Part shown: one piece after another, positions 17,827-26,052 of the stretch | How positions within the stretch are numbered: position 1 is the stretch's first letter | Layout: each line of letters starts with the position of its first letter | Origin: Mesorhizobium shangrilense | Lineage (GTDB): Bacteria > Pseudomonadota > Alphaproteobacteria > Rhizobiales > Rhizobiaceae | Reading direction: 5' to 3' | Length of the DNA stretch: 64,000 nucleotides | Assembly (NCBI RefSeq): GCF_040537815.1 | Contig: NZ_JBEWSZ010000002.1 | Location: 854,760 to 918,759 of the forward strand | Program-made: the position numbers and the translations under genes | Notes under the pieces: model-generated | What the model was told of the DNA's origin: nothing | Database searches by the model: none | What the model saw: the letters and a program-made list of their open reading frames with translations, nothing else

Positions 17827-18888
17827 TTAGTTCGAAAGCACGGTGCAACGGTCTGGCGGCAGCGAGAATTCGATCACGGTGCCCAGGTTCTCGCGGGTGG
17901 GCCAGTCCAGGCGGATGATGTCGGTCGAGACCTTGATCATCAGCCGCCAGCAGCGGCCCTGATAGGCGCTGTCGATCACTTCGCCGCAAATCCTGTTTTC
18001 GGGATGGCTGGCCGCGGGCCGGCCATCCTCCGGCCGGACGACAAGCACGCCATCGCCGCTCACGCCAGGCGAGCGATGGCGTAGCTTGAGCGTGCCACCT
18101 TCGGCATGGAAGGCGTCTTTCTCGGTCCATCCCTTGAGCAGGGAGAAACCACCGAGGAACTGTGCCACGAACGCATTGGCCGGTGCCTCGTAGATCTCCT
18201 GCGGCGTTGCAAATTGCGCAATCGTGCCGCGATCCATGACGGCGAGGCGATCCGAGACGGCCATGGCTTCCGCCTGGTCATGTGTGACATAGATGGCGGT
18301 GATGCCCTCGGCACGGATCAGCCGCACCATCTCGGAGCGAAGATCGTCGCGCAGCGCGGCGTCGAGGTTGCTGAGGGGCTCGTCGAGAAGCAGAATCTGC
18401 GGCCGAGCGGCCAGACACCGGGCGATCGCGACGCGCTGCTGTTGTCCACCCGAGAGTTGGCTTGGCCTTCGCCCCCGCAAGGAGCCGAGACGCGTTACAT
18501 CGAGCGCATGATCGACGCGCCGCTTGATCTCATCGCTCTTCATGTGTCGGGCCTCGAGGCCGAAGCTCAAGTTCTGCGCCACCGTCATATGCGGCCACAA
18601 GGCGTAATCCTGGAAGATCAAGCCGATCTGCCTGTGCTCGGCCGGCACGCGGCGGCGCTTCGACCAGACCGGATCGCCCATTAGGTAGATCTCGCCGCTA
18701 TCTGGCGTTACCAGGCCCGCGATGGCCCGCAGCAGTGTGGTCTTGCCTGAACCGCTCGCACCGACGAGCGAGACGACTTCGCCTCGGGCGACCACGAGGT
18801 CCAGGGACGCGAGCACGGTCTTGTCACCAAGCATCTTGACCAGGTTGCAGCATTGGAGGGCAGAAGGCAGCGAAATCGAGGACGTCAT
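17827..18888 (-). CDS. ABC importer ATP-binding protein (operon B)
   Basis: Protein of 353 residues, a paralogue of the operon A ATPase. Walker A GASGSGKT at 43-50, Q-loop FQDYALWPHMT, signature LSGGQQQR, Walker B ILLLDEP, H-loop VTHDQAEA, and a C-terminal TOBE-like regulatory domain. The start is ATG 18888, 3 bp after the permease stop. It belongs to the ferric iron/2-aminoethylphosphonate branch of import ATPases. It energises the permease encoded directly upstream. Confidence 0.92.
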   Translation of the reverse strand: MTSSISLPSALQCCNLVKMLGDKTVLASLDLVVARGEVVSLVGASGSGKTTLLRAIAGLVTPDSGEIYLMGDPVWSKRRRVPAEHRQIGLIFQDYALWPHMTVAQNLSFGLEARHMKSDEIKRRVDHALDVTRLGSLRGRRPSQLSGGQQQRVAIARCLAARPQILLLDEPLSNLDAALRDDLRSEMVRLIRAEGITAIYVTHDQAEAMAVSDRLAVMDRGTIAQFATPQEIYEAPANAFVAQFLGGFSLLKGWTEKDAFHAEGGTLKLRHRSPGVSGDGVLVVRPEDGRPAASHPENRICGEVIDSAYQGRCWRLMIKVSTDIIRLDWPTRENLGTVIEFSLPPDRCTVLSN

Positions 18889-18891
18889 GGC

Positions 18892-20613
18892 CTATGAATC
18901 TCCTTGCGACAAAGCATCGGGTCTCCTGGCAAGGGAGGTGATCGCGCCGATTGCAGCGACGACGCCAAGGGTGGCGATGGCAAGCGCGCACGCGACGGCG
19001 TCGCGGCCTTGGGTGAAATCGTCGACGATGACCACGGGGACAGGCGGACCTGCTTGCGGAAGCAGGAATTGCGACATCGGCAATTCGAAGATCGAGCGGA
19101 TGGTCGTGACGCCGAAAGCAATCAGGATGGCGCTGCCGATAAGCGGCAGCACCACCTTGACCAGATGGCGGCCGGGTGAAGCGCCGGCGAGGCGCGAGGC
19201 TTCATGCAGCGACCCGCCTAGACGCCCCAGTGCCGACCACATCAAGATCAGGCAATAGGGTAGCGCCGTTGCCGCGTAGCCTATGATGAGAAGCAGCCGC
19301 GATCCGTAGAGCGGCACGTCCTTGAAGCCAGGAAGGCGGTCATAGACGAGGATATAGCCGAAGGCGAGCACGATACCCGGCAGCGCCACCGTCGTCAGGG
19401 CGAGGCCCGACGCCACGAGGCGTGTCGTGCGACTGGCGAGCGATATCTGATAGGCGAAGACCAGCCCGAAGGCGACGGCGAGCACGGCGGCGGCAAGACC
19501 GTAGACCACGCTCCAGACAAGGCCCTGGCCGGGTATGCTCGAAACATCAAAGACTGTCCGGACCGCAGCGAGCGAAAAATTGGACCGGGCAAGACCACCG
19601 CCGAGCGAGACGGTGAGCGAGCGCAGGACGATCGCTATCAGGGGGAGTACAGCCGAGCCTATCGTAAAAAGCGCCATCAGGGCCAGCGCCGGCGCCTGCC
19701 AGGGGCCAAGGTGGAAGCGGGCAAGCGAACGATTGCGACCGGTGACGAAAGTCGTCGTGCGATCGCCGCCCATTAGGCCGGCGACCACGATCGAGCCGGC
19801 CACGAGCAGGACGAGAACCAGGGCCTGTGCCCCCGCGGAAGCGAAATCAACGGGATAGTTCGCGGTCGCGGCGTAGATATTGTAGGTGATCAGCCCGAAA
19901 TTCATCGACCGCGCGATTGTCGTCGCAATACCGAAATCGCCGACGACCTCCGCGAAGGTCGTGAGAAGCGCCAAGGCAATGGCCGGCACGAGCATAGGCA
20001 ATACGACCCGCAGCACGATCCGCCACGGTCCAGCCGAAGCGACACGCGCTGCGTCGATGAACTCGCCGCCGAGCCCCTCAAGGCGGGATCCGACGATGAA
20101 GTACGGTATGGGAAACAGTGAAAAAGCCATCACCATCATCAGCCCAGCCGGGCCGAAGAAGGCACTGCCGGTTGCCGGACTGACGAGACCAAGGCCAACG
20201 AAATATCCGCCCGGCGACATCAGGAGCACCCAGGCAAGCCCCTTGAAATAGCTCGGCGTTGCGAACACCACCCAAGGCAGGGCGGAAAAAGCGCTCTTGC
20301 CGCGAATGTCGGTCAATGCGAGCAGGAGCGCCAGTGCCGTGCCGACCACGGTTGAAAGGACCGCGCCGACAACGCCGAGCACCACTGTATCGATGATGCC
20401 CCGCGCCAGACGGGGCGAGGTGACAAGGTGGTTGATGGCATCAAGCGAGGGGACGAAGCTCGGCCCTGCAAGGTCGAACAGCCCCGGCAGGAAAGCCTGC
20501 ACCACAACCAGCCCAAGCGGCAGGCCGATCAGGATGAAGGCGACCGCCCAAAGCGCCGGGGCGGCGACGCCGCTGCCCCAGCGCTCTACGGAGATGTCAA
20601 ACGCACGCGCCAT
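18892..20613 (-). CDS. ABC importer fused permease (operon B)
   Basis: Inner-membrane protein of 573 residues with two fused permease modules. EAA loops are visible as EFIDAARVASAGPWRIVL in the first half and SLHEASRLAGASPGRHLV in the second. Similarity to the operon A permease runs along the whole chain, for example TPSYFKGLAWVLLMSPGGY against the equivalent in A. The size is close to the PhnU2-type permeases annotated for 2-aminoethylphosphonate. It lies 38 bp after the binding protein stop and 3 bp before the ATPase. Confidence 0.92.
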   Translation of the reverse strand: MARAFDISVERWGSGVAAPALWAVAFILIGLPLGLVVVQAFLPGLFDLAGPSFVPSLDAINHLVTSPRLARGIIDTVVLGVVGAVLSTVVGTALALLLALTDIRGKSAFSALPWVVFATPSYFKGLAWVLLMSPGGYFVGLGLVSPATGSAFFGPAGLMMVMAFSLFPIPYFIVGSRLEGLGGEFIDAARVASAGPWRIVLRVVLPMLVPAIALALLTTFAEVVGDFGIATTIARSMNFGLITYNIYAATANYPVDFASAGAQALVLVLLVAGSIVVAGLMGGDRTTTFVTGRNRSLARFHLGPWQAPALALMALFTIGSAVLPLIAIVLRSLTVSLGGGLARSNFSLAAVRTVFDVSSIPGQGLVWSVVYGLAAAVLAVAFGLVFAYQISLASRTTRLVASGLALTTVALPGIVLAFGYILVYDRLPGFKDVPLYGSRLLLIIGYAATALPYCLILMWSALGRLGGSLHEASRLAGASPGRHLVKVVLPLIGSAILIAFGVTTIRSIFELPMSQFLLPQAGPPVPVVIVDDFTQGRDAVACALAIATLGVVAAIGAITSLARRPDALSQGDS

Positions 20614-20651
20614 AAATAGATTGTCCTAAGCCGCAGTTCGAAGCGATTGCC

Positions 20652-21692
20652 TCACGGAACGAACTGGTCGCGGAACCATTGCTTCCAGGCCGCCTCATTC
20701 TTCGCTGCGACATCGTCATCGAGGATTGCCCAGGACGCGGTGTTGTCGACACGCGCACCGTTGCCCTTGATGCCCGTGATCAATGGCGCGAAGTAGCCAT
20801 CGCCGCCGTCGGTCGTCAGCATGGCCTTCTGGCCCTCGGTAGTCAGCAGGAACTGAATGAACGCCTTTGCTGCCTCCTCATGTTTGCTGGCTGTCGCGAT
20901 ACCGGCAGTCGAGGGAAGCGCGGTCACGCCTTCGCTGGGATAGACGACCTTGATTGGCTCGCCCTTGGCTATCAGATCGTAGATCGTGCTGTCCTGCTGG
21001 ATGGCGATCTTCGCATCGCCGGAAATGACGGCGCGATTGACCGTTTCACCACTCTGAAGACCGCTTAGCGCCTTGTTGGTGAGGGTTTTCTCAAGCTGGC
21101 CCTGTCCCTTGTCGACGCCGACCGTCTGAAAGTAGCCGGACAGCCACTGGAAAGCAGGACCCGAGAGGTTCGGATCCTTGGCGGCGACAGAGCCGGCGAA
21201 ATTCTGGAGGTCGGCCCATGATGTCGGTAGAGGCACCGTACCGATCTTCTTGGTATTGACTTCGATTGCCGTCGTCGACACCGAGATCGGGAAAAAGGCC
21301 TCGCTGCCGGGAACAAGTTTTTTGCCAAGCGCGGTATAATCTGCCTTAGTGGTGAGGCCATGTTCCGGCTTCAGGATACCCTGTTGAGCGAGCCGGCTCA
21401 TGACGGCTGAGCCTTCGACCCATAGGATGTCGAATTTGGGATTGTTGCCTTCTGCCGACACCTTGCCGAGAAGCTCGCCGGTGCTCAGAGACACCAGATT
21501 GACGTCGATGCCGGTCTTCTCAGTGAAGGCTTTGGCCGCCGCGTCCGCCGTGTCGAGCGCGGTATAGAGTACGAGGGTCTCGGCCTGGCTTGCCTGCATA
21601 GCGGTGCCCAGCATCAAAGCCGACGACAGTGCGGTAAGAATAATACTCTTCATCATTGTCTCCATACATGTAGTGTTGGATATAATTGGCAT
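20652..21692 (-). CDS. ABC importer substrate-binding protein (operon B)
   Basis: Periplasmic binding protein of 346 residues as drawn. ATG 21656 (MMKSIILTALSS) is a better start because a clean signal peptide begins there, with cleavage after ASQA. The mature protein has LVLYTALDTADAAAKAFTEKTG, FDILWVEGSAVM and STTAIEVNTKK, the same landmarks as the operon A protein. Upstream the DNA is AT-rich (21657-21735), which may hold a promoter or attenuating element between the regulator and this gene. The ligand is unknown; a neighbouring phnM gene suggests a phosphonate or phosphate ester. Confidence 0.9.
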   Translation of the reverse strand: MPIISNTTCMETMMKSIILTALSSALMLGTAMQASQAETLVLYTALDTADAAAKAFTEKTGIDVNLVSLSTGELLGKVSAEGNNPKFDILWVEGSAVMSRLAQQGILKPEHGLTTKADYTALGKKLVPGSEAFFPISVSTTAIEVNTKKIGTVPLPTSWADLQNFAGSVAAKDPNLSGPAFQWLSGYFQTVGVDKGQGQLEKTLTNKALSGLQSGETVNRAVISGDAKIAIQQDSTIYDLIAKGEPIKVVYPSEGVTALPSTAGIATASKHEEAAKAFIQFLLTTEGQKAMLTTDGGDGYFAPLITGIKGNGARVDNTASWAILDDDVAAKNEAAWKQWFRDQFVP

Positions 21693-21743
21693 ATTAACCT
21701 TACATTATATTTATGACAGTACTTTAAAGGAAAAGTCATATTA

Positions 21744-22679
21744 TCAAATCTTGCTTCGGCCTATGCCGCGCTTGAGCCAGGCCTTGTCTATTGTTCCCCG
21801 CAGAACGCCAAGCGACTCGAGGCTGGCGATTGCCTTGGCACGATCGCGCGCCGCTAGGCCGACGATCATCGCCTCGATCAGCACCATCGTGCCGCTATGC
21901 ATGGCCAGATGATCTGCCCGTCCACGCGGCACCGGCAGGACTTCCGCCATGTGTTCGGCGACGAAGGGGCCAAGACTGTCGCTAACAAGGACAATGGGGT
22001 TGCCGAGCTGGCGGGCGCGCTCGATGACGATCTCGATCTCCCGATAGAGGGGGGCATAGGCGATCATCAGAACGGCATCGCCTTCGCCAAGCGCCAGCAG
22101 CCGGTCTGCGAGTGCCACTCCCGAGGCCGAAAGCGCTGTCGAAGCGAGGCCGATGCGGTTGAACTGCAGGCTCGCATAGTCGGCGAGCGCGCCCGACGGG
22201 CCGATCCCGAAAACATGCCGTCTTTTGCCGGCAAAGAGGATATCGATCGATCGTGAGAAGCTGGCCTGAAAGGACGGGGCCTTCATCGCCGCGAGCGCTT
22301 CCTCGTGCATGCCGATCACGTGGTCGAGGACCTGTGCGCTGTTGTCGCCCGCATCTTCGAGCGTGAGGCGAAGCCGGGCGCTCGGCGTCGGGGTGGCAAT
22401 GATGTCGGCAAGCAGCGTCTGCCGCAGATCGGACAGGCCATCGAAGCCAAGAGAGCGAACAGTCCGCACAACGGTTGCATCACTCGTTCCCGCCAATGCC
22501 GCGATTGCAGCCGCCGATCCCAGCAGAGCCGCATCTTTCTGCTCGACCAGACAGCGCGCCACACGCTGCTCGGCGGGTGACAATCGACTAACGGACTCGG
22601 CCACACGATCGGCGAATGGCGCCCGGTCGGGAGCCGGAACAGCAGCCAAAGGCGGTGACGCACCCATTTTGACCCTCAT
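21744..22679 (-). CDS. RpiR family transcriptional regulator (operon B)
   Basis: Regulator of about 311 residues from ATG 22679 (MRVKMGAS); ATG 22668 is also possible, and the frame extends to 22745. The HTH_6 domain contains TSDATVVRTVRSLGFDGLSDLRQTL. The SIS domain follows with FGIGPSGALADYASLQFNRIG, matching operon A closely. SIS domains sense phosphorylated sugars, consistent with control by a phosphorylated intermediate. An exact inverted repeat (22688-22714) lies just before ATG 22679, a strong reason to prefer this start and a candidate autoregulatory site. Confidence 0.9.
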   Translation of the reverse strand: MRVKMGASPPLAAVPAPDRAPFADRVAESVSRLSPAEQRVARCLVEQKDAALLGSAAAIAALAGTSDATVVRTVRSLGFDGLSDLRQTLLADIIATPTPSARLRLTLEDAGDNSAQVLDHVIGMHEEALAAMKAPSFQASFSRSIDILFAGKRRHVFGIGPSGALADYASLQFNRIGLASTALSASGVALADRLLALGEGDAVLMIAYAPLYREIEIVIERARQLGNPIVLVSDSLGPFVAEHMAEVLPVPRGRADHLAMHSGTMVLIEAMIVGLAARDRAKAIASLESLGVLRGTIDKAWLKRGIGRSKI

Positions 22680-22687
22680 GTCGAGAT

Positions 22688-22714
22688 CACTACAGAGCTT
22701 CAGTATCTGTAGTG
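22688..22714. promoter_or_regulatory. Inverted repeat upstream of rpiR B, operator candidate
   Basis: Perfect 8-bp arms CACTACAG and CTGTAGTG separated by 11 bp. It sits 9 bp upstream of the preferred ATG of the RpiR regulator and overlaps the last codons of the small secreted ORF. A half site, CACTACATG, also occurs on the minus strand upstream of the binding protein gene (about 21664-21672). RpiR proteins bind such inverted repeats as dimers; the pairing here is inferred. Confidence 0.55.
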
Positions 22715-22926
22715 AATGTAACGGGATGATGACGGATCCCGACAAAGGGCGCGATGATTGGGATGGGTGCCCCTGGGGGCGCCACCGAGCAACCGAACGA
22801 TGGACCGCCTGCTGACATATCGAAACCCATGTGCCCGGTTGCGACGAACTTCACCGGTTCTGCAGAAACGGGAAGGGCGGAGGCAAGCGCTATGGCGAGT
22901 GCGGTTGCGATAGTGCGGATCTTCAT
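22690..22926 (-). CDS. Small secreted protein of unknown function
   Basis: A frame of 78 residues with a clear Sec signal peptide: basic start MKIRTIA, hydrophobic core, cleavage after LPVSA near residue 22. The mature part, about 56 residues, has one Cys and several Gly/Pro and does not match a family I know. It could be a genuine small periplasmic protein or the stump of a longer binding protein whose body was lost. It ends 10 bp before the preferred rpiR ATG, so it would be the first gene of operon B. Confidence 0.5.
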   Translation of the reverse strand: MKIRTIATALAIALASALPVSAEPVKFVATGHMGFDMSAGGPSFGCSVAPPGAPIPIIAPFVGIRHHPVTFTTDTEAL

Positions 22927-23040
22927 TTTCCCTCTGCTGTATAGACAGGAAACTGTTTCCGGCTTACCCGTCTGCACAGCAGATTTGTTCGTGACACTTG
23001 CCCCGCACCTCCCGGCAGCCTCCACTTTTTGAGGAATACA
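22927..23040. promoter_or_regulatory. Divergent promoter region with three palindromes
   Basis: Between the start of operon B and phnM there are three palindromic elements in about 50 bp. CTGTATAGACAG at 22937-22948 resembles the HutC/PhnF-type GntR consensus (T-G-G-T-A-T-A-G-A-C-C-A). GGAAACTGTTTCC at 22948-22960 is a perfect 13-bp palindrome, and TCTGCACAGCAGA at 22971-22983 has perfect 5-bp arms. The GntR regulator at 24210 is the likely ligand-responsive protein for the first. The phnM ribosome binding site is GAGG at 23031-23034. Confidence 0.6.
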
Positions 23041-24213
23041 ATGAACTGGCACATCCAAGGTGGCCGCGTCCTTACCGATCGGAGACTTGCAACAGGAGAC
23101 CTGAGCGTTACGGGGGGAAACCTGACAGAGGTTCGAGCGGCCCACGCACCCGTGATCGATGCCGATGGCCTATTGGTGCTCCCAGGAATCGTCGATATCC
23201 ACGGCGACGGCTTCGAGCGGCAAATCATGCCACGGACAGGCGTCCGTTTCGACACCGCGCTGGCGCTAAAAGATACCGACCGCCAACTTGTCGGCAATGG
23301 CGTAACCACGGCCTTTCATGGTGTCACGGTATCATGGGAGCCCGGACTTCGTTCCCTCGAGGCCGCCGAGCGACTGATCGGCGTGCTCTGCGACATTCGC
23401 GACACGCTTGCCTGCGATACGCGTTTGCATCTGCGCTGGGAGACCTTCGCGCTTGATCAGATGGCGCAGGTCATCAAGTGGCTCTCGCTCGTCCCGCGAC
23501 CGATCATCGCTCTCAATGATCATACGACCGGCTCGGTATTGAAGGGCGCGAGCGCGCGTAAGATCGGTCAAATGGCGGAGCGGTCGAGCTTGAGCCGGGA
23601 GGAATATATGACGTTGCTCGATCGGGTTTGGTCCCGCCGGGACAACGTGGCGATCGCGATCGAGACGCTGGCTGCGACTGCGCGGGCCAACGGCAATGTG
23701 CTTCTCGCCCATGACGAAGCGTCGCCCGAGGAGCGTGCGCATTTCCGCGCGCTCGGCGCAAAGGCCTCGGAATTTCCACTGACAATCGAAACAGCGAAGG
23801 CCGCACGGCAAATGGGTGAGGATGTGATCCTCGGCGCGCCGAATGTCGTGCGCGGCGGCAGCCACAATGGTGCGCTCGATGCCACCGATGCCGTCAGAGC
23901 CGGGCTCTGTACGGTGCTGACCAGCGACTACCATTATCCTTCGCCGCTACATGCGGCCTTCAGGCTGTCTTCGCCTGGTGCGAGCGATTTCCCCTCGATC
24001 TGGGACCTGGTTTCGGCAAATCCGGCCCGGGTCGCCGGTTTCGCGGATCGCGGATCGCTTGTCGCCGGCCGCCGGGCGGATCTGATTCTCGTCGATGCCC
24101 AAGATCCGGCACATCCGCATGTGGTGGCCACCATGGTTCATGGAAGGATTGTCTATTCCTCCGGACTTCTCCAGCGTAGACTGCCTGTCAGCACGCCGAT
24201 TGCCGCTGAATGA
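23041..24213 (+). CDS. phnM: PhnM-like amidohydrolase (alpha-D-ribose 1-methylphosphonate 5-triphosphate diphosphatase family)
   Basis: Protein of 390 residues of the amidohydrolase superfamily, PhnM/COG3454 branch. Landmarks: LPGIVDIHGDGFERQIMPR near the N-terminus (metal-binding region, HGD in place of the E. coli HTD), LNDHTTGS, AHDEAS, then GAPNVVRGGSHNG and TSDYHYPSPLHAAF, all hallmarks of PhnM. In the C-P lyase pathway PhnM removes pyrophosphate from ribose 1-phosphonate 5-triphosphate. No other C-P lyase genes (phnG-L) are in the window, so this is an orphan copy that may act on a different phosphorylated substrate. ATG 23041 has a good ribosome site. ATGA overlap with the GntR gene. 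Confidence 0.9.
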   Translation: MNWHIQGGRVLTDRRLATGDLSVTGGNLTEVRAAHAPVIDADGLLVLPGIVDIHGDGFERQIMPRTGVRFDTALALKDTDRQLVGNGVTTAFHGVTVSWEPGLRSLEAAERLIGVLCDIRDTLACDTRLHLRWETFALDQMAQVIKWLSLVPRPIIALNDHTTGSVLKGASARKIGQMAERSSLSREEYMTLLDRVWSRRDNVAIAIETLAATARANGNVLLAHDEASPEERAHFRALGAKASEFPLTIETAKAARQMGEDVILGAPNVVRGGSHNGALDATDAVRAGLCTVLTSDYHYPSPLHAAFRLSSPGASDFPSIWDLVSANPARVAGFADRGSLVAGRRADLILVDAQDPAHPHVVATMVHGRIVYSSGLLQRRLPVSTPIAAE

Positions 24214-24992
24214 ACCAGGGCCCGAAAATTCCAACACGATACGAGCGCGGCGGCGATGGCCTTCTGGCATTTGACGGACTGGTCTTCCGCCCACGCCGCG
24301 ACACGCCAATCTGGCAGCAGATCTACGATCACATCTTCGGTCTGATTGAGAACGGTTTTCTTTCGCCGGGTAGCCAGCTTCCCGGCGAAACCCATCTGGC
24401 AGAGAAACTCGCGGTCACCCGCATCACGCTTCGCCGGGCGCTGCAGCAGTTGCAGCATGAGGGTCACCTCACCGCTCGCAAGGGTGTAGGCATCTTCGTG
24501 CGCAACCTACCCTCCACGTTCACGGTTCGCGAAGGCCGGCGATTTCTCGACAATCTCGCAGCCCCCGGCCAGGAAATCGGCACCCAGACACTGCTGATTG
24601 TCTGGGAACCGGCTGGACCGGCCGTGGCGGAACGGCTGCGCCTCGCACCTGATACCGCCATTATCCGGCTATGCCGGATCAGAATCTCCGGTCAGCAACC
24701 GGTTTACGTCAATACCAAGGTCTTTCCGGCCCACCTCTTTCCCGATTTTGAGCAGACATACGACATGTGCCAGTCGGTCACCGATGTTTTTCACGCGCAT
24801 GGGGTCAACTACCGGCGGATCGAGACGCGCATCAGCGGCGGCTTTGCATCCCCCGATGAGGCGGAAATCCTGCGGCTGACGCCCGGAACACCAGTATTCC
24901 GCACCAACTCCGTCAACGAGGACGGCAACGGCATACCAATCGAATGGACCCGCGGTTGCTGGCCGCTGACCTCCGTCGAATTCGTGTTCTGA
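24210..24992 (+). CDS. phnF: GntR family regulator, HutC/PhnF subfamily
   Basis: Protein of 260 residues. A GntR winged helix at about 32-100 (IWQQIYDHIFGLIENGFLSPGSQLP, then RITLRRALQQLQHEG and GVGIFV) is followed by a UTRA ligand-binding domain (about 110-255) ending in VFRTNSVNEDGNGIPIEW. PhnF-type regulators repress phosphonate-uptake genes. The ATGA overlap with phnM means both are made together. The palindrome CTGTATAGACAG upstream of phnM fits its expected operator. The gene symbol is given by subfamily and context, not by proven function. Confidence 0.8.
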   Translation: MNQGPKIPTRYERGGDGLLAFDGLVFRPRRDTPIWQQIYDHIFGLIENGFLSPGSQLPGETHLAEKLAVTRITLRRALQQLQHEGHLTARKGVGIFVRNLPSTFTVREGRRFLDNLAAPGQEIGTQTLLIVWEPAGPAVAERLRLAPDTAIIRLCRIRISGQQPVYVNTKVFPAHLFPDFEQTYDMCQSVTDVFHAHGVNYRRIETRISGGFASPDEAEILRLTPGTPVFRTNSVNEDGNGIPIEWTRGCWPLTSVEFVF

Positions 24993-25314
24993 TTCGGGCG
25001 CATTGGTTTCAACGACATCGTTACAGGCGACAACGGGTGTTTCCGCGTCCGCGTGGGGCTGATCCATGCGCGGGAATCGGAACACTGATCGCGGATAAGT
25101 TGACCGGGCTATTCAAGGCAGCAGGCAAATCCTCATCGGGAACGGAAAGGGTGGCGCGCAGTCGAAGGGTGAGGTCCGAAGAGCACAAACATCACGCGGC
25201 CGGAACAACTTGCTTCCCGGGATAATTCCATCAGTGCCGCGCAAATCAGGTATCGCGCGCGACGCATGCATCAGCCCGATTTATCGCTCGGATCGCCTGC
25301 CAACCTGGCCTCCG
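24993..25314. other. Intergenic region between convergent genes
   Basis: About 320 bp between the end of the GntR gene (+) and the end of the ABC ATPase gene (-). No gene, clear hairpin with a T tract or repeat is seen. Confidence 0.5.
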
Positions 25315-26052
25315 TCATCCAAATCGCGCCCCGGTCAGCAGCCCCACCAACCTGTCTTCAAATGTATCGAGATCGGCGCCGAGATCCTGCGCAGGGCCGG
25401 AGAACACGAGTTTGCCTGTGGCGACGACGCTGATCCGCGTGCACAGAGTGCGAATCTCCTGTGCATCGTGGCTGCTGAGGAAGGTCGTGACGGCCTCGCT
25501 GGAGGCAAGGTCCCGCAGCAGCTTCCATGTCTCGCGCTTGGCCGGCAGGTCCAAGCCACGTGTCGGTTCGTCCAGGAAAAGCACTTTTGGACTCCCCAGC
25601 AGGGCGCGTGCGATTTCAACGCGGCGCTTCATGCCCGTGCTGTAGGTTCCGATCAACTTGCCGCGGAATTGCTCCGCCAATCCCACGCTGGTCAAACACC
25701 GCTCGACCGTGTCGCGGACATCCTCGATACCCCGGATACGGGCGAAGTAAGCAAGGTATTCGCGGGCCGTCCAATCCGATTGGCTCTCACTCGTCTCGTC
25801 GCTGACGAGACCGATGAGTTTGCGAACGGCCAATGGCTCCGACGCGATGTCGTGACCCCATAGTTTCGCGCTACCCCTTGTCGGTGGAAGCAGCGTCGTG
25901 AGCATTCGGATGGTCGTCGTCTTGCCGGCTCCATTGAGGCCGAGAAAACCGTAAAGTTGGCCTTTTTCTACTTTGAGGCTGATCTCATTGACCGCGACAA
26001 GCGAGCCGAAGCTGCGCGTCAAGCCGGTTGTTTCGAGGGCTAGCTCAGTCAT
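25315..26052 (-). CDS. ABC transporter ATP-binding protein (ABC-2 exporter)
   Basis: Protein of 245 residues: Walker A GLNGAGKTTTIRM at about 38-50, Q-loop region LVSDETSESQ, signature STGMKRRVEIARALL, Walker B KVLFLDEPTRGLD and switch His in LSSHDAQEI. This is the DrrA/NatA-like exporter class. The start is ATG 26052, which overlaps the permease stop as ATGA; the open frame extends 13 codons further but overlaps the permease. It is the final gene of the long minus-strand run that starts with dedA. Confidence 0.9.
   Translation of the reverse strand: MTELALETTGLTRSFGSLVAVNEISLKVEKGQLYGFLGLNGAGKTTTIRMLTTLLPPTRGSAKLWGHDIASEPLAVRKLIGLVSDETSESQSDWTAREYLAYFARIRGIEDVRDTVERCLTSVGLAEQFRGKLIGTYSTGMKRRVEIARALLGSPKVLFLDEPTRGLDLPAKRETWKLLRDLASSEAVTTFLSSHDAQEIRTLCTRISVVATGKLVFSGPAQDLGADLDTFEDRLVGLLTGARFG

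Noticed and set aside
24809..25085. Antisense frame across the end of the GntR gene
   Set aside because: It has no recognisable motif and overlaps the UTRA domain coding sequence; a shadow.
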